From Atriophallophorus winterbourni (Eukaryota > Platyhelminthes > Trematoda > Plagiorchiida > Microphallidae): DNA of 64,000 nt. Under the pieces are notes generated by a model. The model was not told the origin of the DNA. It did no database searches and was given only the letters and a program-made list of their open reading frames with translations. Made by a program: the position numbers and the translations under genes. The first letter of the stretch is position 1. Each line of letters starts with the position of its first letter. Location of the stretch: assembly GCA_013407085.1 (NCBI GenBank), contig JACCGJ010013464.1:62001-126000 (forward strand), in the 5' to 3' direction. Positions 12,471 to 23,270 of the stretch are shown here, piece by piece.

Positions 12471-12726
12471 TACCTGTTTGTCTAATTTACTGACAGCGAT
12501 GAATATTTGGACAAAATCGATAAATAAATGACAAGCAATACACGCCTGCTATTTAGGAATATCAATACCATACTTCTACAGAAGCTGGAAAGGCTCGGAT
12601 CGCAGGAAGGTTGTTGAATTGTCTAAATAACTACCTAACAAATCGTACTATTAAGGTACGTGTTAATAGTGCATTATTAAAACCAATTGTAGAAGCTAGC
12701 GCAGTTTACCAAGGTTCAGTCCTATG
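12471..12726 (+). pseudogene. Element X reverse transcriptase, continuation after the insertion
   Basis: Continues the RT of element X interrupted at 8447. Frames read TCLSNLLTAMN at the start, then LLNCLNNYLTNRTIKVRVN (about 12610-12670) and AVYQGSVLC (about 12700-12726), which is the decayed form of the GVPQGSVLGP motif just upstream of the catalytic box. The sequence stops there because it abuts a reverse-strand RTE 5' fragment, so the catalytic aspartates of X are not seen. Confidence 0.75.
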
Positions 12727-13560
12727 TCTTTTCAGCAGGCGTCGCAGAACGCGTCTGTTCATAAACGTTATCAAAGAAATGGTACCAGTAATGCTCTTCA
12801 GATTAAGAGTCCAAATTCGTTCGCTCACACTCCTGCTAAGTTCTACTGCTGTTACTAGGCCATTTCAAACGGCAAACCCAAATCCATGCAGTCGAGGCTC
12901 ATCGGATTCCATTTCGTTCCAAAAATGTTTAATCTCTTTATCTTATCATACTAATGTCTGATAATTGCGTCTCTTTAGGGCAGCCACGTCGACTTTCAGC
13001 CTCTTTCAGTCTCACTACGAATTTTCTTACGCCGCTGCTATTCGAGACGTCGTCATGTACAGGACGTTCCACGTTCCCAGTTTCAGAATTGTCATTTGTT
13101 TTTAGTAGTTCTTTTGGCTTGTGCGGAAAAAACATTCTGCTTGTTGGTTGATTCATAATCCCCATGCTCCCAATGAGGATATCAGATCGTGGCGGGACGT
13201 CAGCATATTGGCTGTGGGCTGCCCACCTTGAGGCGGCCGGTTGCCGTCCACCGTCGGAATCAGCCCTAACCGCTGAGCTCTACGTTAATCAAGCCGTAGC
13301 TTTCAACATGTACCTGCGGTTTTCCGTGTTATTATCAACAGAAGCGTAATTGTGTGTCCTCTCCTTTGTGCGTTATGATATACGCCATGGAATTTTAAAG
13401 TGCATAACTAGTTGTTTACCACGCAGCAAGACCTCTCTCTCCATGGCAACACCGGAACCAAAGGTACAACTAGTATGATACGTTTGGACAACGATTCCGC
13501 CGCAGGAGTTTGCAGGGCGGAGTAAAAAAACTCCGCAGTGCCTAACGGGACAACGCCTCT
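12727..13560 (-). mobile_element. RTE-like element, internal 5' fragment (copy E)
   Basis: Reverse-strand match to the 5' UTR and early endonuclease of copy A (about 8870-9660) and to 50480-51300 of copy D. Shared blocks include GTTTATGAACAGACGCG at the left edge, a segment equivalent to CGACTGCATGGAGTTGGG (12880-12905), and the 5' leader up to about 13560. Unlike ordinary 5'-truncated insertions it keeps the 5' part and lacks the 3' end and tail. It is therefore either the remains of a larger, deleted copy or a rearranged fragment. Confidence 0.7.
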
Positions 13561-16540
13561 CATTTTTAACCATTATATAGGTGAATTACTCTGATTAGCA
13601 TTGAAAAACCTTAGAAGTCTCAGCACTCTGACCGTTGATGGATGTACATAACCAACAGTATATATGTTCAGCTAGACAAATTCACCAGTTAGGAAAGAAT
13701 GTTTGTTTTATATTTCCAAGAAAACCAAATTATATGATCAATTGAATTATGTAATAACATATTTTGTAAAAAACACAGCGTCTACCTCTGACTTCAATAC
13801 GCAGTAATTGAGAATGGTAGACTTCTGAATTCCACTTAACGTAGAACTGAAACAGAAATCCTTCGATCAACACTTACACTTATGCAGTGCCGCACAATGT
13901 GTTCGATGAAAAGAATCATAGGTAATGTGTCACTGATGTAAGACCGAGAACGGTTTAACGGTTACAAGCCCACCTCTATGCTGAAAACATTTGTCTACGA
14001 AATTTCGCATCTGGCGAAATGCCACAAATGGAATGAAACGTAGCGGCTTCGTCTTTCGAAAAAACATATTTTGACAGAAGTAATCTGCACTGACCGATTT
14101 TCACTACTAGCAAAAACGTATTTGTCTTTTCTTATACATGAGCAATTTTACTGCCCGCATATTGCGTGAGATTATTGATGTATAAAAATAAACTTTTTTT
14201 ATGAACACTGATACCGGATATAAAATCAATATTGCAGGCGTATGAGTCAGACACATTCGTAATTTATTCTCAGATGTTATAAAGAACGAGTAGAACTCGT
14301 CCGAGTTTCGATGAAATTAAACTCGAACTGCTGTAATAAGAGTTGTAACTGTTGTAATAAGAGTGAAAATCATATCGCAGGTTTAGTTTACCTCTAGCGA
14401 TTTGATGAAACACAGACTAATGGGAAACGGTAAGTAGAACGAATAGCAGTTTTCAGATCGTGTAAATGGTATATGTCAAGTATATAGAACAGCACGACAT
14501 CGTTGGATGTTAATATGTTTGAAAAAATTCGTCGCAAATTCATAGAACGAACTTGGTAGCTCCTTGACGGATATACCTGTATTTATTTAAACTGTCGTCT
14601 AAAAGGATAGTCAACTGTCTCAAAATATTGCAAACCTGGGTAATAAAATATGTATTCTTCCTAATTTCATGCGATTCGGATTCCAATTTCCGTATTTTAT
14701 TTAGAATAACAGAAGTGTTTTGATCTAAATAAACGTATCAGTAGCAAGTTTCAAGAATTTTACATATTTTAAGTCTCTCCGAGATCAGTCTTTTAGTGTA
14801 AATGATTAGAATATTAAAATTTGAAATTTTGACTAAACGGTTTTGAGATTTAACACGAAAAGTTTGGTGAGTAAGAAATATTCGAAATCCCGTACCGTTT
14901 TCAACCTATGAGCGACCTTGTGTGATTAGACAATCGATATCAAGCAAAGCAGTTCAATTCAACTTTAAGCGCGATGAGTTCTTTGAACAATTTTGACAAA
15001 TGGCTCATAGTCCGATATCATTGTCCATTTCCTCATGTTCCAGATAATAGTTTTGCTATAAACATTCTGATGTAAAGCTTCGGTAGAAAGAAATATGAAA
15101 GGTTTCTCAATTGTCCTCGATGGACGTTCCGGAGCCATGGGATTGAAATATTAAACGTCCGGTAGAAATTTGTTCGAAACCATAGCGACTGTATCAAATT
15201 GAACAAGTGATTTTAAGGTTTCTTTCAGCCAAAAATAGAAACACAGCAAAACTAGCTTACGGAAATAATAAAGTGTTACATTGGACGTTATTTCAAGGTG
15301 ATTTTAGACGAAACATACATCACATGTGTGGTGAAGGAAGGCGCAGAAGTCCGCAAACTTTCAATTGAAAGTCTGTACATGGCAAGGTCATAAAGTCATA
15401 TGTAGATAGATGTCCGCCAACACGGTCGGTGTTTACGCAGTTTACCGATAAAACCGTGAATTTGGGAATTGCAAGTGAACAAAATCCGGTCTGCCAAGAT
15501 TTCCCACGGAAGTAATCGATCATTGTTTGATGTAGCGTTTTACATCAATTCAATAACGTACAGAAGCAGACAATAATTATTATAAATTACAATAATTTCA
15601 CGTTAGATGGAACAAAGCAAGCGCTAATCTACTGTAGCAAAACTACACAAATAGCGTGAACAAAACTATGTACATTTGTAAAAAAACTTTTTAAATTTAA
15701 GTGAAGCAAAATCAAGTAATGTTATACCAAAACATCAGGTGTAATTAATATTTCGGCCTGTAATGAAAAACTAAACAACAACAGACGATTGTTAAAAGAT
15801 GCACCTTAACAGACACAGACGCAAATGTGCATTTTTTCGTTCCGCGTATTGAGAAGACGATTGTCTGAAAAATGGATTGCCTTTAGTATTATCCGCACAG
15901 ATGAATTTTCCCGCAAACAAAAGTCACACTATGCACGGAGGAGACGAAACAAAGGTTATTCAAATTCAAGATATTCAAGTTATTATTCAAGATATCTAAT
16001 TCGACCTTGCATTGCTGTTGGGCGATTTGTTTAATCAAATTCACCTCTTGATAAATGTGCCAAAATTACGATTTTCTATTATATTAGATTTAATTCACAT
16101 GGCGATATGTATTAATTCAACTCAAATCAACTTAGTTTAAATTTTTAATAGTCCTTAAACAAATAATTTACAGTAACCATGCATTAAGCATGTACGGAAT
16201 GTCTAAAAAGAACAAATATATTGCATCAATCGTAAACGTCAGCTTATGTATTCATGTGGGAAGTCGGATTTGGTCAACATATTCTTTACCAACTTTTAAA
16301 ATTTCACATTTTTGGATTTCGAATGCTGGGCAATTTCTTACACACCCTGGATGTAGTGCTTCGAAAACTTTTTGTAGAATTCGACAATGTTCTATGGTCC
16401 ACACGCGAGTCATCACATTAATGTCTTTCGCAAATAAAATGAATTTGCTGTGTACCATGCCGGGTATATCGTTCGCTTACACCAGGAAGAGTATTTGACC
16501 CAAGACTAAGCCTTGAGGTAGGTCACTTATTATTTCCATA
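13561..16540. other. No supported gene; one dispersed repeat at 14285
   Basis: About 3 kb of AT-rich noncoding DNA. The only structure I can support is the hairpin-containing repeat at 14285-14330, shared with 56729-56775. Short open frames on both strands have no recognisable motif. Confidence 0.45.
14285..14330 (+). repeat. Dispersed repeat with 6-bp hairpin, copy 1
   Basis: The string GAACGAGTAGAACTCGTCCG here recurs at 56730, and similarity continues for about 25 bp with few changes. The core ACGAGT-AGA-ACTCGT is a perfect 6-bp hairpin. The rest of the parent repeat is not recognisable, so it may be a SINE terminus or a MITE end. Confidence 0.5.
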
Positions 16541-17455
16541 TGTTGTTGTTGTTGGCCTCCGTCGGTCGATGTCGACCATGGATGTACATCACATCGCATG
16601 AATTTCATGTTTTGCAACTTTTTGAATGACTAAACAGTCCGATTCAGGAGGAACAATCTCTCCCGCAGCGCTTGCAACGATAGTCAGAACTCTGTTGTAA
16701 TTCATCAGTTGCACGCCGGCGGCGTGATCTGCGTTCAGCAGCCAGGAGCTGTATTTGCTTATCCCCGGCTTGCAGTCGACGCTTTACACAATGCCTTCAA
16801 AGTGAGCGGTCAGAAGCAAGTTCTTCCCAGCTTGCTGGGTCAATGTCAAGAGCTTTTATATCTCTTTTGCAAACATATTTGTACCGCAAGTGCGGTCTGC
16901 CCGATGGTCGACTTCCTAATTGCAACTCACCGTAGAGTAGATTTTTCGGAATACGACCATTTTTTTATTCTATAGACACGACCAAGCCACCGCAGGTGGC
17001 GCTGGCGTAATAGTTTGAACATGTTCTGTATTCCAGCTTTTGAAAGCACTTCAGCGTTTGTCATTCTGTCCATCCACGACTTGTTTAAGATACGACGGAT
17101 GCTTCGTAGATGTGAAGCATTTGGCATCCGTTCGTGTATTGCGTAGGTGGTCCATGTTTCACTGCCGGACAGTAAAGCATTTAGTACGCACGCGCTGTAT
17201 ACCATCATCTTTGTCTTTATAGTCAGCTCGCAGTTAGCTTAAACACGAGAGTTCAATCGAGGTAGAATGACAGCTGCTCTGCCAATCCGCTTATCAATCT
17301 CCGTGCAGAGCGAGAGGTTATCCGCAATGGTTGAACCAAAATATGTGAAATGATGTACTGGTTCAAGCTGACAGTTTCCAACAGTGATGATTGGTGGCGA
17401 TACAGTCCCTTGACCAAGGACTTTGGTCTTGCTCATGCTGATTGTTAGACCAAAG

Positions 17456-18519
17456 AAGAAGAATAAGAAGAAGAATGACTTTATTCGTGTTCACGAATTT
17501 TCAGCAATAGATTAATTTCTCCACATAATACCATTACAAAAATATGTATAGCGTGCGCACAATAAAATAATACATAGGCCAATGAAGTGTCAGGTTACCT
17601 CGGGCTAGACAAATGTGACGGGAATAAAAAAGAATTAAAAAGCAGGACATCTCAGCGTGAATTAAAAATAGGTGAGCGTTTCTCCAACTTCATAGCATCA
17701 ATAAATTAGGTTCGTTATATAATGCAAATAAAATATAATATATGAAGTGCCACACAATAAAGTAATACTTGGGCTAAAAAGTGTCAGGTTACCATGGGCT
17801 AGACAAATGTTAGGGGAATTTGAAAAATTAACTCGAAAAAAAACTGGGACATCGTGGCATCATTAGAAAATTGTCAAGCGTTCTTTCAACTCTGTAACAG
17901 CTTTTGATTGCTGTACCATGTATCGGGCCAAGTATGGGATAAAAGAATTTCTAAATTTATTCGTTCTTGAATAGGGAATAACGTACTGGCTTCGGGTGGA
18001 GGGAAAAGATCTGCAAGAAACAAGGCTTTCGTTCAATGGATGTAGACTATCAGTAGAAATGTTCGCGATTAATCTGCTGCATTCACGAAAATGACGTTTG
18101 ACAATAGTGTCACGAATGTCATCAGCGGAAACACAACTCAGTCTTGAGATGAGCTTAATGCATCTTCTGATCATCGTAAAATCCTTTTCCAAGAGGCCGG
18201 GAAAAATCACAGGAGATGCTAAAAGAAGGTGAGGAATGATGCAAGAAAAAACGAAAAGTTGAATGACATTTGGTGGAACGGAGAAAGAACGGAGACGTAG
18301 TGCGTAGAACGACAGTTGGCGCACTTTTGTGAATACCCTTGTAACATGTTCAGTCCAGCACAGATTTTCAGATATTGTAACACCAAGATACTTAAAGCTG
18401 CGACATCTGTCGAACACCAAGCCGTTAAGAGAAACGCGAGTAATTTCTTGGTGAAGGGCTAAACGACGCTGTCCAATAATGTTGGAAAATACGATTTCGC
18501 TGCATTTAGAGGGATTCAG
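17456..18519 (-). mobile_element. CR1/L2-like element nested in RTE copy B
   Basis: A 5'-truncated non-LTR element inserted in the same (minus) orientation as its host element. It carries an open RT C-terminal frame (17863-18522), about 350 bp of 3' UTR, an AATAAA motif (about 17478-17484 on the complementary strand) and a (TTC)n-like tail (17456-17475). Compared with copy A, the host lacks about 11 bp at the junction and shows no obvious duplication, so insertion came with a small target deletion. A decayed relative lies at 36340-36720. Confidence 0.85.
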
Positions 18520-18537
18520 CGACGAAAAACAGTCCAT
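17863..18537 (-). pseudogene. RT C-terminal fragment of the nested CR1/L2-like element
   Basis: An uninterrupted frame of about 220 codons, the longest in the window, reading inward from the RTE junction. The first five residues (DCFSS) come from the host RTE; the element starts at LNPSKCSEIVFS. Motifs: KYLGVTISENLCWTEHV (residues about 50-66) is the thumb-proximal YLGV block, followed by IIPHLLLASPVIFPGLL and a YSRTNKFRNSFIPYLARY C-terminal block. The open state suggests a comparatively recent insertion. No catalytic box is present. Confidence 0.8.
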
Positions 18538-19261
18538 AAGCGACTATAGGTTCTCTTGGGAGTGAGCAATAAAGGCTGCATCGTCGATAAACAACAGATC
18601 ACGGATTATCACATCCCGTACTTTGGTTCGTGCTTTCAACCGGTTCAGGTTGAAAAGCTTGCCATCACTTCGAGTGCGTATGTAAATGCCTTCTGTTCTC
18701 GTCTTAAAAACTTGCTTCTGAAGCAGAGCAAAGAAAATGCCGAACAACGTGCGAGCAAGAACACACCCTTGTTTGACGCCACGGCGAATTTCAAATGCTT
18801 CTGAACTGCAACCGTTAAAATGGACTGAACCTTTCATGCCCGAGTGGAACGAAATAACGAGTTTAAGTAAGTAAGTAAGTAAGAGTCTCAGCAGCTTTTT
18901 GGGCAGCCTATCAGATCAAGCATTATGGAAAGACACTCCCTGCTGACGTAGTCGAATGCCTTGGTTAAATCAATTAAAACAGCGTATAATGGCATACGCT
19001 GTTCCTGACATTTTTTCGAAGTTGTCTCAAGGAGAAGATAATGTCAACGGTTGATCTTCCCTTGCGGAAGCCACATTGAGATTCGGAGTAAATTCTATCA
19101 GCTAAAACTTGCAGCCGGATCTGTAAGACTTTAGCAAACAATTCGCCTACAACATTCAGAAGGGAGTTTTCTCTGTAATTGTTGCAGTGGCCTCTGCATT
19201 GCATTAGTTTATTAAGTTGTTTGAAAAAATAGACGGTAAAATTAAGATTTACTTTTTATAA

Positions 19262-19300
19262 AGGTCTTTCGGTGGATGTCGACAATGGATAACCATTGAA
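19262..19300 (-). mobile_element. Tiny RTE 3'-end remnant
   Basis: About 30-40 bp around GGTGGATGTCGACAATGGAT resemble the extreme 3' end of the RTE-like family (compare 16555-16590 and 58592-58620). It lies just beyond the truncated 5' end of copy B. Very short, so this is a weak call. Confidence 0.35.
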
Positions 19301-19840
19301 AGTTCGTGATACACGTATATTACTCACTGATTTACATGTCTATAACATCCAATTCGAAAGAATTTGCTGCTTCGAAAACGTGGCCTGCGCTAGGCCTTAC
19401 TTCGTTGATCACATGTATTTACAAGTTTGTGGCGTTGAATATCTGTTGACAGCAGTGGCAGCTTGTAATTTAGTGTAAAGATTACGCTTTACACAGCGTA
19501 TCCGAACTAATTGGTTAAAGATTCAAATATCATTAAGGATTTCTGTGAAGAATTAATTCGTCATAACAACACAGTATTAAGGTATGAATAAAAATTTGTA
19601 AAAAATATAGGAAATAACGAAAAGAGTTTACCCAAAGTGTGGCATATGCATGATGTTCGTTTGCGTGTTCGTATAGACAGCACCAGTCAAGGATAGTGCA
19701 CTACATTTTGTGGTTCGCAATTGCAGAGAAATGTCGTAAGTGCGGAGAAAATATGGCATCGACAATAAAAACGGGAATTTTGATGCAAAGTTATATGGTC
19801 ATGTGACACATACTCACCAAACAGTTAAATCGCCTCTTAG
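19301..19840. other. No supported gene
   Basis: AT-rich sequence between retroelement remnants, with nothing I can support. Confidence 0.4.
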
Positions 19841-19845
19841 TAGAT

Positions 19846-20455
19846 TCAAGATTCAAGATTCAAGAATTTATGGTTACAAAAAGCACATAGCTTCACAATT
19901 ACCATATCATAGTAAATATGCGTTCCATACAAGGTATAAAAAAACAATTATACGATGTCACTGGAGTCAAGTAGTATGCTTACCCTGAGTCAATACACAG
20001 GCATCGTCAATTCGTTGTGTAACAAATAAGTGTCCAAGGTTCGAGTGAATGTTTGGATACAGGGAGAGGTGATAATTGCTTCGGGAAGGGCATTTCACAG
20101 GAAACAGGCACGTACCGAATAGAAATATCGGCGACAATTAGTACGGGAATGGGGAATTTGTAGTGCCGCTGAGTGGCTACGTGTAATTCCTGATTCACGG
20201 TATTTGAATAAATGTTTGAGTGGATGATCTGGAGTATGCAATATTTTGTAAGTAAGGATAGCGTCACTTCGAAGTCTACGTTGAAGGGGAGTGGGGAGCT
20301 TTAGCTTTTTCAACATTTCCTCGTATGTACGGTCTCGAAAACCACGCACGAGTTTAGTTGCACGATGATATATCCTGTCAAGCAAGAATATATCCTTTTT
20401 GATCCACGGAGTCCATGCTTGCGATGCATGTTTTGTAGCTAGAAACCTATTGCGA
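19846..20455 (-). mobile_element. CR1-type retrotransposon 3' end
   Basis: 5'-truncated reverse-strand element. Its tail is the direct repeat AGATTCA at 19842-19862 on the plus strand (TTGAATCT on the element strand). The 3' UTR extends to about 20090, and the RT C-terminal frame lies at 20095-20450. The frame reads WIKKDIFLLDRIYHRATKL, YEEMLKKLKL, RRLRSDAILTYKIL and RTNCRRYFYSVR, matching the copies at 1809-2273 and 42238-42624. Confidence 0.85.
20095..20430 (-). pseudogene. RT C-terminal fragment (CR1 type)
   Basis: About 100 codons of the post-catalytic RT region. Blocks in order are a SQAWTPWIKKD-like start in a neighbouring frame, LDRIYHRATKLVRGF, the basic QRRLRSDAILTYKILHTPDHPLKHLF, and TNCRRYFYSVRACFL, after which a frameshift or stop ends the frame. 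Truncated at both ends relative to a full ORF2, hence nonfunctional. Confidence 0.75.
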
Positions 20456-21815
20456 GCAAAGTCACATAAATCCGGACGTCAGAAAACGTCGGGATTATCA
20501 CACTCGCAAAGACCAATATTTAACCTAGAAAAACTGTTATATAATTTTAACAAAGAGAACAATCTATTTTTGTCAAAGAGCCAATACTTCTTATAAATCA
20601 TAGGACGAAGGTTGACGTTTATCTTCTTTGCTGAACTTCACCAGCAATAATACTTCAACTTTTCTTTGAAGAATAACTTTATAATGATAAATATATAACC
20701 CAAGTATTTCCATTCCTTATGTATATGTGTCTTTAAAAAACACCATTTTTAGCTACATTTTCATTTATCTTTGAACAAAACATTTTTTCTAATTTATCTA
20801 ATGATACGTTTTATCAATTTTTCTCAAGAATATTCGCGTGAATCATATAAAAAATTCTGACCACTGGTTTTTGACAGCCTGGTGGTCTCAGAGTAGAATA
20901 CCATTCCTGGTGGTCTACATATATTCACCTGCAGCTATACAGTGAACTCTGAACAATTGAGACCAAAGTAAAGCCGCATTGCGTTGAGTCAGCCTCGGTG
21001 TGATGACTGTTCGCATCAACGCCAACTTAGATTTAAGCTCACATCTTTCCGTGATCATCGAAAACTATTCCGGCTGTCGAACGTTCAGCATGCATAAGCT
21101 TTGTCATTCTTGCTGCCTTCTAATTTACCGGTTTTACTTCGCACAAGCAGGTAAATGTTGTGAATGCCGATGATGTTAAACGATGCTATATTTAAAGCAC
21201 ATTTTTTGTTAACATCATTCTTTAACAAATTCCTTTTGATTAAAATGTGGTATTTCTGCAAGACGCAGAACGCTATATTGCAATTCATTTTCTTGTAAAT
21301 TCATATGAATGCTAGGTTGAATCGTGAATGATATTCATCTAGACACATAATTTCAAATCTCATGCTAAATCAAATGTCCAAGCTTGAGCAATACCTAGGT
21401 CCTTATATTTAAGACACTAACATGAGTCTGAACAAATAGAAGACACACTCGTATAATTTAAAGCTGTGTAAGTCCATAATTCTAAATATCTTAAGACATC
21501 TGTTGGGTAATGTTGGTACGTCCAACCTGTTTAATCACATGTATATTCGGAATAAAACCCTTGCCCATTTGCATACATTTTATTACACACGCACGCACAC
21601 CACACAAAAGTTATCTTGCTGTTTGCACACATCAGGTAGGGACAATACGATCAGGACTCGCATGCCATTGAAACAGTTGAAACGCAGTGAAACATACGAC
21701 AAAGAACATATTAAAACCGAATCATTTAAATGGTATTCAATGCGTTCGGAAATGTATTAATAGCACAATCAGATTATTTTATTGCATCTATTTTATTGTG
21801 TGCAAATGATGATAA
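20456..21815. other. No supported gene
   Basis: AT-rich sequence with no exon, motif or repeat that I can defend. Confidence 0.4.
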
Positions 21816-21819
21816 TCGA

Positions 21820-21978
21820 TGGGGTAATACGTCTCGGTGTGAGCACTGCTGGAGCGATTTATCATTCAAAATTGTAATATTTAAGCAATGGAATCGAAAA
21901 GCCACTGAACATGAAAACTTCATGCGCTTTTGATGTTCGTCCACGTTGTATATTCACCGAAGGAGGCCAACTAAACGA
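21820..21978 (+). mobile_element. RTE-like 3' end remnant
   Basis: Plus-strand remnant of the last ~150 bp of the RTE family. A frame reads SRCEHCWSD, equivalent to the C-x2-C finger at the C terminus of copy A. This is followed by GAACATGAAAACTTCATGCG and the family's terminal block ending GGAGGCCAAC at about 21964-21973. No long CAA tail is left. Confidence 0.6.
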
Positions 21979-22309
21979 AATGTTTTCATGCATATCACAT
22001 AACATCTTACGTGCAAACTTCTATCATCATATTTATATGTGATTTAAAATATTTCATATTGGTGTTTGCTAATGCGACAAATAGATAAATACATAACGAT
22101 AATTTTAACAATAATAGATGCTTGCAGAATATTCCGATCACATATTCAAATAAAAAACTAAGACATTTCGTGTCGTAATCACATAAGACAATGTGAATCA
22201 AGAATATAGATGTATCAATGCAATTTGCTTTGCATGTAGGATTTGATAACAACTAAACTATACAGAAGATGCAATCAAATTTTAATTGAGGTGTTTGGTA
22301 TATGTAGGT

Positions 22310-22710
22310 TCATATTGGGTCAGTATAAAGGCTGATAGTGGAGTGCTCTTTGATATAGGCGGTCATTTTAGCTTTACATTACCTATCGTCTCAGCCTTCG
22401 CAATATACCGCGATAGTGAATTCCACAGAGAGCAAAGACGGACCGGGAAGAAATGACGTATACAATCGACTATTGAGTGCCATCTAACGAGATAACTTGA
22501 ATGACTCCGTTTATACTATGGGAGAATCGAAGGCGTATTGTGGTCTCCAATGTGGTTTCCATCGTATTTAACCGCCGTATGTGTCATTCCACAACGACTT
22601 GGTCCACTATTGGATCGCCAGAACGACATAATCACTCCGCTTCAATGAATTGTCGTAGGCGTTTGATTCAATAACCAATACGTTCGAATTCGAAACGTAG
22701 TCCCGATTAG
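22310..22710 (-). mobile_element. Degenerate CR1-type 3' fragment
   Basis: On the minus strand one frame reads SIVDCIRHFFPVRLCSLWNSLSRYIAKAE (about 22390-22480), which matches the NCRRHFF-V-LWNSL block of the CR1-type fragments elsewhere in the window. The upstream part is too decayed to follow, and no clear tail repeat remains. Confidence 0.6.
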
Positions 22711-23202
22711 ATAGCCTATCTGTCCCGGTTATTTGTGCATGGTTGAAGACGTGGTTCAGAAGGATATTACATCGATCCTATGTGCTACGACGTGTTCGTT
22801 TTAATGTTGGCCTCCTTTTTATAGCCGCGGAATGATGAAGTCCACGATGGTTAGAATTTGGGAGTGTTGTCGAGTGGTGAAGGGCTTATATATATTTAAA
22901 ATAGCATTTCGTTGTGTTATGCGGCCAATGCTGTTGTGCGTCAAATGAACCCAGATGCTATGAACACCACAGAGTCAGTTAACGAAAGATCACTATATGA
23001 GATGACGTGTATCTTTAGTCATTGAGACAATAGAAATCAACACCACCTCTAACGTCATCATGGTCACGTCGGAGAAGTGTCATATTAGGATTAAAAGAAC
23101 TCTCTCGGTCATACTCGATTTACAAAAATGTTTCAATCAAAACAATAAGATCCGGAGGAATAGTCAATATAAATATATTAATCAGTTCCGACAACTTGTT
23201 GA

Positions 23203-23212
23203 CTATAGAATG

Positions 23213-23260
<48 letters not shown>

Positions 23261-23270
23261 CATTCTATAG
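23203..23270. repeat. (TA)n microsatellite flanked by perfect 12-bp inverted arms
   Basis: CTATAGAATGGG (23203-23214) and its exact reverse complement CCCATTCTATAG (23259-23270) flank an uninterrupted (TA)n run (23215-23257). The whole unit could extrude as one long hairpin or cruciform. Confidence 0.9.

Larger units (their letters stand above)
16541..19196 (-). mobile_element. RTE-like element, 5'-truncated, with nested insertion (copy B)
   Basis: Reverse-strand copy of the family of copy A. Its 3' end is TGTTGTTGTTGTTGGCC at 16541, and it is 5'-truncated near 19196 at the position equivalent to 10922 in copy A. It carries the RT from NNYREN-type sequence through the catalytic box, which reads FIDD instead of FADD (about 18575), and the C-terminal wing (16927-17208, RQRHLRWLGRVYRIK). 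A 1,064-bp CR1/L2-like element interrupts it at 17456-18519. A (TTAC)n expansion of about 20 bp lies at 18866-18886. Confidence 0.9.
16551..19196 (-). pseudogene. RTE reverse transcriptase of copy B (interrupted)
   Basis: Encodes the RT palm and C-terminal region, read in pieces: 18974-19204 (RKGRSTVDIIFSLRQL), 18544-18837 (RRGVKQGCVLARTLFGIFFALL, then FIDDAAFIAHSQENL), 17239-17436 (YFGSTIADNLSLCTEIDKRIGRAA) and 16927-17208. The insertion splits it between CFSS and FGLTIS. The alanine-to-isoleucine change in the catalytic box and several frameshifts indicate loss of function. The endonuclease is absent because of 5' truncation. Confidence 0.85.

Noticed and set aside
22800..22815. GTTGGCCTCC as another RTE tail
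   Set aside because: Only about a dozen bases match and the neighbouring sequence does not continue the similarity.
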